64,000 nucleotides of DNA from Prolixibacteraceae bacterium (lineage in GTDB: Bacteria; Bacteroidota; Bacteroidia; Bacteroidales; Prolixibacteraceae): positions 62,001-126,000 of the forward strand of contig JAUWAB010000001.1 of NCBI GenBank assembly GCA_030602265.1, given 5' to 3'. The notes beneath the pieces are model-generated. The model did no database searches. It was not told the origin of the DNA and saw only the letters and a program-made list of their open reading frames with translations. Below, piece by piece: positions 53,078 through 61,412 of the stretch. Position 1 is the first letter of the stretch; each line of letters begins with the position of its first letter. A program made the position numbers and the translations under genes.

Positions 53078-54037
53078 TTATCTGGATGTGGTTTTATTGA
53101 GAAATCCGGTAACATTATTTTCAATCCGGTTCAGCAACTGACTGGCATCAGACTTCACAAAGTCATCGCCTGTTATATTCTCGAACAGTTCGATATACCT
53201 TTCGGTAACAGATTCGACAAATTCATCGGGCATAAACGGTACCGACTGCCCTTCCTTACCCTGGAAACCATTTTCAATCAGCCATTGCCTTACAAACTCC
53301 TTGGAAAGTTGTTTCTGTTGTTCTCCTCTGCCAAGACGCTCTTCGTAACCGTCGGCATAAAAATAACGGGATGAGTCCGGAGTATGGATCTCATCGATCA
53401 GATAGATCCGGCCATCTTTTTTCCCAAATTCATATTTCGTATCCACCAGAATCAGCCCTTTTTCAGCGGCCATTTCGGTTCCCCTGGCAAAGACCTTCCG
53501 GGTGTAATCTTCCAGCATCTCATAATCTTCTTTTGACACCAGGCCGCTCGAGATAATCTCTTCCCTGGAAATATCCTCATCGTGACCTTCCGAAGCTTTT
53601 GTGGTGGGTGTGAGGATCGGCTCGGGGAATTTCTGGTTCTCCACCATGCCGTCAGGCATTGGCACACCGCAAAGCGACCTCTTGCCTGATTTGTATTCCC
53701 GCCATGCATGTCCGGTCAGATAGCCACGAATTACCATCTCCACCTTGAAGGGCTCACAGAAATGGCCCACGGTAACGTTCGGGTCAGGAACGGCAATTTT
53801 CCAGTTAGGGACAATATCGGCCGTTGCGTCCAGAAATTTGGCAGCAATCTGATTAAGCACCTGGCCTTTATACGGAATACCCTTGGGAAGCACCACGTCA
53901 AAGGCAGAAATCCGGTCACTAACGACCATTACCAGGTACTCATCGCTGATGTTATACACATCCCTAACCTTCCCATGGTAAACACTCTTTTGTCCGGGAA
54001 ACTTAAATTCTGTTTTTGTCAATGCCTGTGTTGTCAT
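53078..54037 (-). CDS. purC: Phosphoribosylaminoimidazole-succinocarboxamide synthase PurC
   Basis: PurC joins CAIR and aspartate with ATP to give SAICAR, a step in purine synthesis. The 319-residue protein has [79 protein letters not shown] and LVDTKYEFG, all family hallmarks, with the ATP-grasp-like fold intact. It is longer than the roughly 240-residue E. coli protein, as in Bacteroidota and eukaryotic-type forms. It starts the minus-strand group purC-tlpA-arsR. No clear promoter box is seen upstream. Confidence 0.94.
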   Translation of the reverse strand: MTTQALTKTEFKFPGQKSVYHGKVRDVYNISDEYLVMVVSDRISAFDVVLPKGIPYKGQVLNQIAAKFLDATADIVPNWKIAVPDPNVTVGHFCEPFKVEMVIRGYLTGHAWREYKSGKRSLCGVPMPDGMVENQKFPEPILTPTTKASEGHDEDISREEIISSGLVSKEDYEMLEDYTRKVFARGTEMAAEKGLILVDTKYEFGKKDGRIYLIDEIHTPDSSRYFYADGYEERLGRGEQQKQLSKEFVRQWLIENGFQGKEGQSVPFMPDEFVESVTERYIELFENITGDDFVKSDASQLLNRIENNVTGFLNKTTSR

Positions 54038-54367
54038 GTCTCTTTATTTAAATTGTTCTATGATCTATGCTACACTTATCGCCTGATACCAGTCTATGGT
54101 CACTCTTTACTGATGTTCATTGTGGGTAAGGAGGTGAATTAACCCCTAAGGCTACCCATATTTTGATCCTGCGGATCATATCCAACCAGTTACGTCACCT
54201 GACCGTCCACCGTTCACCTATCACCGTTTACGGTTTACCGTTTACTGTTCACCGTTTACTGTTCACTGTTTACGGTTTACCGTTCACCGTTTACTGTTCA
54301 CCGTTTACCGTTCACCGTTTACTGTTCACTGTTCACTGTTTACCGTTCACTGTTTACCGTTTACCGT
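54038..54367. other. purC/phoH gap: REP-like copy and heptamer repeat
   Basis: The gap between the purC start and phoH stop has no credible gene. It holds a stem-loop/REP-like copy at 54121-54178 and the heptamer array from 54201. A plus-strand open frame across it translates only the repeat. Confidence 0.7.
54121..54178 (-). repeat. REP-like element, copy 2
   Basis: On the minus strand the palindrome TGATCCgcaGGATCA (54164-54178) is followed by ATATGGGTAG (54152-54161), and TACCCACA closes the hairpin with TATGGGTA. Shares the palindrome-plus-ATATGGGTAG layout with copy 1 at 42670-42779. Confidence 0.5.
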
Positions 54368-54389
54368 TCACTGTTTACCGTTCACCGTC
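54201..54389. repeat. Tandem heptamer array, 27 units
   Basis: Twenty-seven contiguous 7-base units of form YACNGTT (mostly CACCGTT, TACTGTT, TACCGTT, CACTGTT), with the first and last units degenerate. It overlaps the last codons and the stop of phoH. Units vary at two positions, so it is an old or drifting array and not a CRISPR. Confidence 0.9.
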
Positions 54390-55387
54390 CCCTGATCAGC
54401 ACCGGGCTCAACCTTCCTCTCCTCCCTGGCCTTCTCTCTCTCTTCTGAGTACTTGTCATAGGCTGCAACGATATCCCGGACCAGTTTATGACGGACGATA
54501 TCCCGGTTATCGAAACGTACGATACTGATATCTTCAATGCCGTTCAGAATCCTCATAGCCAGCAGCAAGCCCGACTGACGCCTGTCGGGCAGGTCAATCT
54601 GGGTTACATCTCCGGTTATGACAAACTTGGCATTCAGTCCCATACGGGTCAGGAACATCTTCAGCTGATTAACCGTGGTATTCTGAGCCTCATCAAGGAT
54701 TACAAAAGCATTGCTGAGGGTACGGCCCCGCATGAACGCCAGCGGCGCAATCTGTATTACACCGTCCTTCAGGAACTCCTCCAGTTTTTTGGCCGGAATC
54801 ATATCCAGCAGGGCATCATAAAGAGGCTGAAGATACGGATCGATTTTTTCTTTCAGGTCACCCGGAAGGAATCCGAGCCTTTCACCGGCTTCCACTGCAG
54901 GCCTGCTGAGGATTATCTTTTTAATTTCTCGGTTTTTCAATGCCTTAACAGCCAGGGCTATCGCCGTATAGGTTTTTCCGGTACCTGCCGGACCAATGGC
55001 AAAGATCAGGTCATGATCCCGGCTTTCCTCCACGAGAACCCGCTGGTTCGGTGTCCTTGCCCGGATGGGTTTGCCTGTATTGCTGTAAACCAGTATATCA
55101 GGCTCATCCTCAGGTCCTGAAACACCCTCAAAATTGCTTGCCATGATCTGAGTGATAATCTCTTCACTCAGAATATTGAACTGATAATAATGATCGAGCA
55201 GGTAACTGAACTTTTTTTCGAAATGCTCCAGTTCTTTATCTTCACCCTGTAGGTATATGGAGTGTCCGCGGGCTGTAATTTTTATCTTGGGAAAAAAATT
55301 CTTGATCAGGTTAATTTTTGAATTGTTTACGCCGTAAAACTCCAGCGGGTCAATTCCTTCCAAAATAATCTGTTTTTCCAAATGCAA
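54368..55387 (-). CDS. phoH: PhoH-family ATPase
   Basis: A 339-residue PhoH-like P-loop ATPase with an N-terminal KH-like region (about 1-110) and a C-terminal ATPase. The Walker A is AIGPAGTGKTYTAIALA and the Walker B is NAFVILDEAQNTT, with TRMGLNAKFVITGDVTQIDLP after it. Family members bind RNA or are linked to RNase partners. The start is TTG at 55387: the codon just upstream is a stop and no in-frame ATG opens the domain. The last six residues (TVNGKQ) and the stop are inside the heptamer array. Confidence 0.88.
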   Translation of the reverse strand: MHLEKQIILEGIDPLEFYGVNNSKINLIKNFFPKIKITARGHSIYLQGEDKELEHFEKKFSYLLDHYYQFNILSEEIITQIMASNFEGVSGPEDEPDILVYSNTGKPIRARTPNQRVLVEESRDHDLIFAIGPAGTGKTYTAIALAVKALKNREIKKIILSRPAVEAGERLGFLPGDLKEKIDPYLQPLYDALLDMIPAKKLEEFLKDGVIQIAPLAFMRGRTLSNAFVILDEAQNTTVNQLKMFLTRMGLNAKFVITGDVTQIDLPDRRQSGLLLAMRILNGIEDISIVRFDNRDIVRHKLVRDIVAAYDKYSEEREKAREERKVEPGADQGTVNGKQ

Positions 55388-55407
55388 TTATTTTAATTTT
55401 TCCGAAA

Positions 55408-55415
55408 CAAATTTA
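55408..55415 (-). promoter_or_regulatory. -7 box for phoH
   Basis: Minus-strand TAAATTTG matches TAnnTTTG, 20 bases before the TTG start. Confidence 0.5.
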
Positions 55416-55490
55416 GCAATTATTGGATAAAAATATTTAGCACTCCTTAAAAAGGCAATCGATTCACCACTATATTAATTCCGCATTATT

Positions 55491-55526
55491 AAAAAAGCAG
55501 TGCCCGGCTGCTGATCAGCCGGGCAC
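55491..55526 (-). terminator. Intrinsic terminator after pntB
   Basis: GTGCCCGGCTG (55500-55510) pairs perfectly with CAGCCGGGCAC (55516-55526) over 5 bases. On the minus strand a T-run follows (55491-55496). It ends the pnt operon. Confidence 0.8.
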
Positions 55527-55552
55527 CAGTTTCGTATCCTTTTTGGGGAGCG

Positions 55553-56992
55553 CTACATATTCTTGATTTCTGCGGCGAGTTTTTGCAGGGAGTCCTTGGC
55601 ATTTCCGTAAAACATCCTGGTTTTATCGTTGAAGAACAGGAAGTTCTCGATGCCCGCATAACCTTTTCCGGCACCGCGCTTCATCACGATGATATTCCTG
55701 GCCAGGTGTGCATCTATAATCGGCATGCCATAAATCGGCGAAGATGGATCGTCATAGGCGGCAGGGTTAACCACGTCATTGGCACCGATCACGATGGCCA
55801 CATCCACGTTATGCATATCCGGATTGATGTCATCCATCTCGACCAGTTTTTCATACGGCACATCGGCCTCTGCGAGCAGTACGTTCATATGTCCGGGCAT
55901 ACGTCCGGCCACCGGATGGATTGCGTAGCGCACATCAACGCCCCTGCTTTCCAGAATGTTATCCAGCTCATGTGCAATATGCTGGGCCTGGGCAACGGCT
56001 AATCCATAACCGGGAATAACCACCACTTTCTGTGAATAATTTAGCAGCACGGCCGCATCACTGACGGTAATCTCTTTCATGATACCCATTTCACGGTCTA
56101 TTGCCGCGCCACCACCACCGAATGCGCCGATGATAACATTAAGCAGCGAGCGGTTCATTGCTTTACACATGAGGATGGTCAGGATCATACCTGCTGCCCC
56201 CACCAGAATACCTCCAAGGATCATCGCCTGGTTATGGTAGATAAACCCGGCCATGGCCGCTGCAATACCAGTCAGGGCATTAAGCAGTGAAATGACCACT
56301 GGCATATCGGCACCCCCGATCGGCATTACAAATAAGACACCATACAGCAAAGCAAGGGCAAATAGCAACCATACTGCCCATATCTGTTCCACCGGATTTC
56401 CACCCGAAAAGATCAGCCAGGCCCCGAAAAGCAGGGTTACGGCCATCAAAACCAGGTTAATATATTTCATGTAACCGGCACGTATGTCGCCAACTTTACC
56501 ATCCAGCTTTCCATAGGCGACCAGACTGCCGCTGAACGCCACCGCTCCGATAATCAATCCGAGAATAGTGACCAGTAAAGACCCCACGTTTCCTGCCATC
56601 GCCTTCGGGAATTCCAGAAGGGCAACCAGGGCTGAAGCTGCTCCTCCTGTGGCGTTATAAAGAGAAACCAGCTGAGGCATTGCCGTCATTTTAACTTTCC
56701 GGGCAACAATCCAACCGATGGTGGCTCCAATTCCAATGGCAATGATTATAATCATCAGATTGGCCATAGGGATACCGTTACCGGCATCGTTCCGGTGAAG
56801 AATGGCCGTAGTGACCATTGCGAGAAGCATGCCGCCGGCAGCCCAGAGGTTCCCTTTTCGGGCAGTCTCGGGATGTGACAGCCGCTTCAGACCGAACACA
56901 AAAAGCAAGGCTGCAATTAAATAACTCAGTTCCAGCAGGATATCACCCGACGAAACCGCTTTTCCTGTAAAAATATCGGATATAGGGTTCAT
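55553..56992 (-). CDS. pntB: NAD(P)+ transhydrogenase beta subunit PntB
   Basis: PntB combines several membrane helices (domain II part) with the soluble NADP-binding domain III. The 479-residue protein has helices to about 290 (LSYLIAALLFVFGLKRL, MANLMIIIIAIGIGATIGWIVA). Domain III then carries VVIPGYGLAVAQAQH, AIHPVAGRMPGHMNVLLAEADVPY and VVNPAAYDDPSSPIYGMPI, the PntB hallmarks. It couples proton flow to hydride transfer from NADH to NADP+. It is 2 bases after the pntA2 start-side gene and ends at a terminator. Confidence 0.95.
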   Translation of the reverse strand: MNPISDIFTGKAVSSGDILLELSYLIAALLFVFGLKRLSHPETARKGNLWAAGGMLLAMVTTAILHRNDAGNGIPMANLMIIIIAIGIGATIGWIVARKVKMTAMPQLVSLYNATGGAASALVALLEFPKAMAGNVGSLLVTILGLIIGAVAFSGSLVAYGKLDGKVGDIRAGYMKYINLVLMAVTLLFGAWLIFSGGNPVEQIWAVWLLFALALLYGVLFVMPIGGADMPVVISLLNALTGIAAAMAGFIYHNQAMILGGILVGAAGMILTILMCKAMNRSLLNVIIGAFGGGGAAIDREMGIMKEITVSDAAVLLNYSQKVVVIPGYGLAVAQAQHIAHELDNILESRGVDVRYAIHPVAGRMPGHMNVLLAEADVPYEKLVEMDDINPDMHNVDVAIVIGANDVVNPAAYDDPSSPIYGMPIIDAHLARNIIVMKRGAGKGYAGIENFLFFNDKTRMFYGNAKDSLQKLAAEIKNM

Positions 56993-56994
56993 GA

Positions 56995-57321
56995 TCAGTT
57001 GGCTTTTTGGGTTTTCTTTTTCTTAAACATCTCTAACATGCGATCGGTAACGGCAAAACCTCCCACCACATTGAGGGTACCGAAAATCAACGCCAGGACT
57101 CCAAGGATAAGATCAATAGTGAATCCTGACAGATCGGCATGACCAACCAGAATTATACCCCCTATGATAATTACGCCTGAAATGGCATTGGCTCCCGACA
57201 TCAGCGGAGTATGCAAAACCGCGGGTACGTTGGAGATCACCTCAATACCCAGAAATATAGAAAGAGCAATGATAAATATCGCCTCCTTATTCTCGAAGAA
57301 GAATTGTAATATTTGTTCCAT
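56995..57321 (-). CDS. pntA2: NAD(P)+ transhydrogenase alpha subunit 2 (membrane part) PntA2
   Basis: A 108-residue protein with three or more hydrophobic segments: AIFIIALSIFLGIEVI, ISGVIIIGGIILVGHAD and IDLILGVLALIFGTLNVVGGFAVTDRMLEMF. This matches the membrane domain normally fused to the C-terminus of E. coli PntA, here a separate chain. VTDRMLEMFKKKK at the end is characteristic. It lies 7 bases after pntA1 and 2 bases before pntB. Confidence 0.92.
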   Translation of the reverse strand: MEQILQFFFENKEAIFIIALSIFLGIEVISNVPAVLHTPLMSGANAISGVIIIGGIILVGHADLSGFTIDLILGVLALIFGTLNVVGGFAVTDRMLEMFKKKKTQKAN

Positions 57322-57328
57322 ATCCGCT

Positions 57329-58462
57329 TTATTTAATATTTTCCATTACTGATTTCACCCGTTCATTGAAAAGTTCGCCGTTATGTGTTATACAGGTTCC
57401 CTTCACAATATCATCCTCAAAATTCAGGTTTAACTGCCCCTCCTTCGAAATGATCAGGGCCAGGAAGTTCATCACATTCTTCCCAAACATCCTGCTGGCA
57501 TCGAGCGGCATTTTGGCCGGATAATTTGACTGCCCGATTATGGTTACTCCGTTATGTACAACGGTTTCATTATCCCTGGTAAGTTCGCAGTTTCCACCTG
57601 ATGATGCAGCCAGGTCGATTACCACAGAACCAGGCTTCATCCTTTCCACAGCATTTGCCGGCAGCAGCAAGGGAGCTTTTCTTCCAGGTATCTGTGCGGT
57701 ACAGATAACCACATTGGATTTTGCGGCATGGTCGTTAATGGCCTGCTGTTGCTTTTGCCTGAACTCTTCAGTCTGTTCAACAGCATAACCACCGGCAGCC
57801 TTATCTTCCACAGCACCTTCAACCTCCACAAAACGGGCACCAAGACTCTTCACTTCTTCCCTTACTGCAGAGCGCACATCAAAGGCTTCCACCTGGGCGC
57901 CCAGTTTCCGGGCAGTTGCAATCGCCTGTAATCCGGCCACGCCTGCACCCAATACAAGAACGTTGGCAGGACGGATGGTCCCGGCTGCGGTCATGAACAT
58001 CGGGAAAAAAGTGGGTAGAGCAAGAGCTGCGTCTAAAACAGATACATATCCGGCTACCGTTGCCTGGCTCGACAAGATATCCATGGCCTGAGCCCTTGTC
58101 GTGCGGGGTATCGAGTCCAGACTGAAGGAAGTAATTCCCTGGTCCTTGAAGAATCCTACCAGCCCAGTTTCCCAAAGGGGATTCATGGCACTTATCCAGA
58201 CCTGTCCCTTTCTGATTTTCTTATCGTCACCCTTTGCCGGAGGTTGTATCTGAAGCAGCAAATCTGCCTTCTCAAAAATTACCTCACGGGAAACTACTTT
58301 TGCTCCTGCTCCGGAATAATCCGAATCAGCAGTAAAGGCCCTTAATCCGGCTCCCTCCTCAACCAGAACTTCAACATTCTGTGAAACAAGAGTTTTCACG
58401 TTGTCGGGAAGAAGGGCAACCCGGGTTTCATCGCCCAGTTCTTTTAATAGCCCAAGAATCAT
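57329..58462 (-). CDS. pntA1: NAD(P)+ transhydrogenase alpha subunit 1 (NAD-binding domain I) PntA1
   Basis: A 377-residue soluble subunit that binds NAD(H). The alanine-dehydrogenase-like N-terminal half has MILGLLKELGDETRVALLPDN and AMNPLWETGLVGFFKDQGITSFSLDSIPRTTRAQAMDILSSQ. The Rossmann half has VLVLGAGVAGLQAIATARKLGAQVEAFDVR and the conserved GGNCELT. The domain I loop interacts with PntB. I chose the ATG at 58462 (MILGLLKE), where alignment with the family begins; an earlier frame start adds 10 lysine-rich residues. First gene of the pnt operon. Confidence 0.94.
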   Translation of the reverse strand: MILGLLKELGDETRVALLPDNVKTLVSQNVEVLVEEGAGLRAFTADSDYSGAGAKVVSREVIFEKADLLLQIQPPAKGDDKKIRKGQVWISAMNPLWETGLVGFFKDQGITSFSLDSIPRTTRAQAMDILSSQATVAGYVSVLDAALALPTFFPMFMTAAGTIRPANVLVLGAGVAGLQAIATARKLGAQVEAFDVRSAVREEVKSLGARFVEVEGAVEDKAAGGYAVEQTEEFRQKQQQAINDHAAKSNVVICTAQIPGRKAPLLLPANAVERMKPGSVVIDLAASSGGNCELTRDNETVVHNGVTIIGQSNYPAKMPLDASRMFGKNVMNFLALIISKEGQLNLNFEDDIVKGTCITHNGELFNERVKSVMENIK

Positions 58463-58489
58463 ATTCTGTTTTTTTTTGTTGATTTTGCA

Positions 58490-58497
58490 CAAAACTA
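58490..58497 (-). promoter_or_regulatory. -7 box for the pnt operon
   Basis: Minus-strand TAGTTTTG matches TAnnTTTG, 27 bases before the pntA1 ATG. Confidence 0.45.
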
Positions 58498-58594
58498 AAA
58501 AATATATTTATATCTGACTGATAAATTCATATCTGCCAGCTAAGCCTGAGGATGCATTTTCAGGTTAAATTAACCGTACAGCGGGTATTATTGA

Positions 58595-59605
58595 TTATTC
58601 TTCATAAACCCTGAACCCGACCGTCAGTGCCTTTCCAGGATTTACTTCGAGAATCTGGTGCAGGTCGGCGTCATTGATACCAGCCTGGTTCAGGGCAGGA
58701 ATAAGTTCGGTGAACAAAGGAGTATGAGGCTGATAGTTGCTTCCGTCGGGCTTATCTGGGTCATACCAACCTGAATCCTGAGAAAGCAACAGCTTGTGCA
58801 GTACGTTATGTTTCTTAAGGTTTACGACCATTTCAGCGATTTCGGCTGCTTTTTCAGCTCCGCCCCAAAATCCGTCCAATGAAATCCAGGCACCAGCTTT
58901 GGCTGCTTCCACATGTTTTGACCAATCCTTTTCGTTTTGGGCATGCGTCCAGATTAAAGCATCTGCCTTTACCCCTTCGCTTTTCAGGATATCGAGTTGC
59001 TGAAATGCCGGAACTGCCGGTCCTGTATGCGACATAATGGTCAGTCCGGTAGCCTTGTGGGCTTGCGCGGCTGCCTTTACAAGCGTCTTATGGAAATCGG
59101 AGAGTTCTGTCGGATTAACCCCTATTTTAATGAAACCGGGAATAATGCCGGTACCATCAATGCCCTGCCTGAACTCTGCAATCCAGAATGCAGCAATGGC
59201 TTCGGCAGGCATATTCAGCACAGGTGCCGGAATGTATTTGTTATCAATAGCGCCATAAAACCCGGTATTGGTAATGAAGTTCATACCGGTTTCTTCAGAA
59301 AGTTTCTTCAGAAGCAACGGATCACGGCCCAGGTATTTCGGAGTACATTCGACGAAAGTTTTAACCCCAAGGTTTCTTATTTCAAGGATATGGGGAAGGA
59401 TAATCCAATAGGCAGAATCCCGGTTGTACCTGGGTGGTTCAGAAAATTCCGCACCGATAAAATCAACCAGAACATGTTCGTGACTGAGGGTAGGCCCCAG
59501 TTTGTCGGGTCTGATCTCGCCCATGACGGTTATCACCCTGTCGGGAATCTCCGCAGTGCAGGCGGCACCTGCCAGCAGTATTGCCAAAAATATCGATACC
59601 TTCAT
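58595..59605 (-). CDS. Phosphotriesterase-family lipoprotein
   Basis: A 336-residue amidohydrolase-superfamily TIM barrel with a lipoprotein-like signal (MKVSIFLAILLAGAAC, Cys16; the lipobox is atypical). Metal-site residues of the PTE family are visible: H42 and H44 in SHEHVLVDF, Lys in FIKIGV (the usual carboxylated lysine), His in MSHTGP, His in IWTHAQN and Asp in LLSQDSGW. PTE homologues act mostly as lactonases, so a lactonase or esterase activity is as likely as phosphotriester hydrolysis. It has no operon partners. Confidence 0.87.
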   Translation of the reverse strand: MKVSIFLAILLAGAACTAEIPDRVITVMGEIRPDKLGPTLSHEHVLVDFIGAEFSEPPRYNRDSAYWIILPHILEIRNLGVKTFVECTPKYLGRDPLLLKKLSEETGMNFITNTGFYGAIDNKYIPAPVLNMPAEAIAAFWIAEFRQGIDGTGIIPGFIKIGVNPTELSDFHKTLVKAAAQAHKATGLTIMSHTGPAVPAFQQLDILKSEGVKADALIWTHAQNEKDWSKHVEAAKAGAWISLDGFWGGAEKAAEIAEMVVNLKKHNVLHKLLLSQDSGWYDPDKPDGSNYQPHTPLFTELIPALNQAGINDADLHQILEVNPGKALTVGFRVYEE

Positions 59606-59636
59606 CGCATTTCAACTAAAGGTTTATAAAAACAAT

Positions 59637-59660
59637 AAAGCCTCCTGACCAGGAGGCTTT
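59637..59660 (-). terminator. Intrinsic terminator after floA
   Basis: AAAGCCTCCT pairs with AGGAGGCTTT over a 4-base loop; on the minus strand TATTGTTTTTAT follows. It ends the minus-strand clpS-nfeD-floA side. Confidence 0.7.
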
Positions 59661-59675
59661 ATGCCTTATAACAGT

Positions 59676-60656
59676 TTATTTCTTCTTTTTGTTTTGCTCT
59701 TCATTGGCTATGGATTCCCTCATAGAGGTATCCGCTTCAATATTGCGGTATTTCATGTAATCCATAATCCCAAGGTTGCCTGACCTGAAAGATTCTGCAA
59801 TGGCCAGCGGAATCTGGGCTTCGGCTTCGATAACCTTGGCTCTTGCTTCCTGTGCCTTGGCCTTCATTTCCTGCTCATTGGCCACGGCCATGGCACGCCG
59901 TTCCTCAGCTTTTGCCTGGGCAATATTTTTATCGGCTTCGGCCTGGTCAATCTGGAGACCGGCACCAATATTTTTCCCTATATCAATATCAGCGATATCG
60001 ATGGAGAGAATTTCAAAAGCGGTTCCGGCATCGAGGCCTTTTTCCAGAACAGTACGTGAAATGAAATCGGGATTTTCCAACACTTCCTTGTGCGAATGAG
60101 CCGAACCGATCGAAGAGACAATACCTTCACCCACACGGGCCAGTACGGTTTCTTCTCCTGCACCTCCCACCAGCTGACGGATATTGGCCCTTACGGTAAC
60201 ACGGGCTTTGGCGATCAGCTGTATACCATCCTTGGCCACTGCGGTAACCGGCGGGGTATTAATTACCTTTGGATTAACCGACATCTGCACTGCCTCGAAA
60301 ACATCACGCCCGGCCAGGTCAATGGCTGTAGCCATGTTAAAGGTAAGCTGGATATTCGCCTTGGAAGCTGAAACAAGTGCATGCACTACATTGGCCACAT
60401 GTCCGCCGGCAAGATAGTGCGCTTCCAGATCGTTGCGATTCAGGGCTATACCGGCTTTAGTCCCTTCAATCATTGCCCTGACAATTACCCCGGGGGGCAC
60501 TTTCCTGAACCTCATCAGGAATAATTGCAACAGACTGATCCTTACCCCGGAAACCAGGGCGGAGAACCATAGTCCTACCGGAATGAAATAGAGTAAAATA
60601 ATCAGCAGGACCAGCAGTCCTATCAATAACCCGAAGGTTCCAAATGCTTCAACCAT
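59676..60656 (-). CDS. floA: Flotillin-like protein FloA
   Basis: A 326-residue SPFH-related protein (UPF0365). It has an N-terminal hydrophobic hairpin ([22 protein letters not shown]), then [53 protein letters not shown], and a coiled-coil rich in Ala/Glu/Gln ([22 protein letters not shown]). FloA organises membrane microdomains in Gram-positives and has homologues in Bacteroidota. It lies 2 bases after the NfeD gene, its usual partner. Confidence 0.93.
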   Translation of the reverse strand: MVEAFGTFGLLIGLLVLLIILLYFIPVGLWFSALVSGVRISLLQLFLMRFRKVPPGVIVRAMIEGTKAGIALNRNDLEAHYLAGGHVANVVHALVSASKANIQLTFNMATAIDLAGRDVFEAVQMSVNPKVINTPPVTAVAKDGIQLIAKARVTVRANIRQLVGGAGEETVLARVGEGIVSSIGSAHSHKEVLENPDFISRTVLEKGLDAGTAFEILSIDIADIDIGKNIGAGLQIDQAEADKNIAQAKAEERRAMAVANEQEMKAKAQEARAKVIEAEAQIPLAIAESFRSGNLGIMDYMKYRNIEADTSMRESIANEEQNKKKK

Positions 60657-60658
60657 AA

Positions 60659-61132
60659 TTATTCAGATTTTATAAGTTCAACAATAATTTTTCCCGGATA
60701 AACTTTTAACACCCTGACCGGCTTGTTCTGATCAATAAAAGAACCTGTAGACTGAGCCTCCACACTTACCCCGTTAACCCTGACTTTTCCCATCGGGGCG
60801 AGCCTGCCGATGGTAATACCCGCATCTCCGGGTTGAATATTTTCAGTTTCAGTGGTATCCACCTTTGCATCGATATTGGTTTCCAGGATCATTTTCCGTC
60901 CTGCCCTGGATCTGAAAAGATAATAAATCAGGGCCGGAGCAGCCACCAGGACAATGACCAGCGTGATAAAACCCGCCAAAGTCCCGTACTGGGCAAAGGC
61001 CAGATAGACACTGTACGCGAGCAGCAAAAAACCGCCAATTCCGGCAATGGTAACACCCGGAACAACGGCAAACTCCAGCAGCAGGAGCAAAAGTCCAAGC
61101 AGGATCAGTACAATAATGGCAAGGATGGTCAT
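60659..61132 (-). CDS. NfeD-family short membrane protein
   Basis: A 157-residue protein with four hydrophobic segments in the first 80 residues ([68 protein letters not shown]) and a small OB-fold C-terminal domain (about 95-157, [27 protein letters not shown]). It is the short NfeD form, without the serine protease domain. NfeD and flotillin are commonly paired. It lies between clpS (1 base) and floA. Confidence 0.9.
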   Translation of the reverse strand: MTILAIIVLILLGLLLLLLEFAVVPGVTIAGIGGFLLLAYSVYLAFAQYGTLAGFITLVIVLVAAPALIYYLFRSRAGRKMILETNIDAKVDTTETENIQPGDAGITIGRLAPMGKVRVNGVSVEAQSTGSFIDQNKPVRVLKVYPGKIIVELIKSE

Positions 61133-61133
61133 A

Positions 61134-61412
61134 TCAGTCGATTGTAGTGGTAAGTTCTTTTTGGGTGAGTGCGTCCTTCATAACCTTAAGGCTGCTGAAC
61201 ACACCCTGTTTAATGTCGCACTTCCCCTTATAATGCGTAATAATGGCGCACTGGGAAGCCTGAATGTATTCATGGTCACAGATTTCCATCAGCGCATCAA
61301 TCACATAATCAAAGGTATGCACATCGTCATTATGAAGAATCAGGTTTCTGATCTCACTTTGCAATGCATCCTCATCAAACAGATTTTGTCTTTTAGTCTC
61401 TTTTGCTGTCAT
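61134..61412 (-). CDS. clpS: ClpS-like ATP-dependent Clp protease adaptor
   Basis: A 92-residue protein resembling ClpS, which binds N-degron substrates and delivers them to ClpAP. The ClpS core shows RNLILHNDDVHTFDYVIDALMEICDHEYIQASQCAIITHYKGKCDIKQGVFSSLKVMKDALTQKEL, matching the usual NDDxTxxxFV helix and HxxG-type region. The frame begins at 61412, its ATG overlapping the stop of the SPOR gene (ATGA). Confidence 0.88.
   Translation of the reverse strand: MTAKETKRQNLFDEDALQSEIRNLILHNDDVHTFDYVIDALMEICDHEYIQASQCAIITHYKGKCDIKQGVFSSLKVMKDALTQKELTTTID

Noticed and set aside
54201-54389. CRISPR array
   Set aside because: Units of 7 bases are continuous without spacers, and no cas genes are present.
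54163-54528. Plus-strand 121-residue open frame with a 7-residue repeat (LPFTVYR-like)
   Set aside because: It is a translation of the heptamer array, with no start signal and no homologue-like features; it also runs across the purC/phoH gap and the 3' part of phoH.
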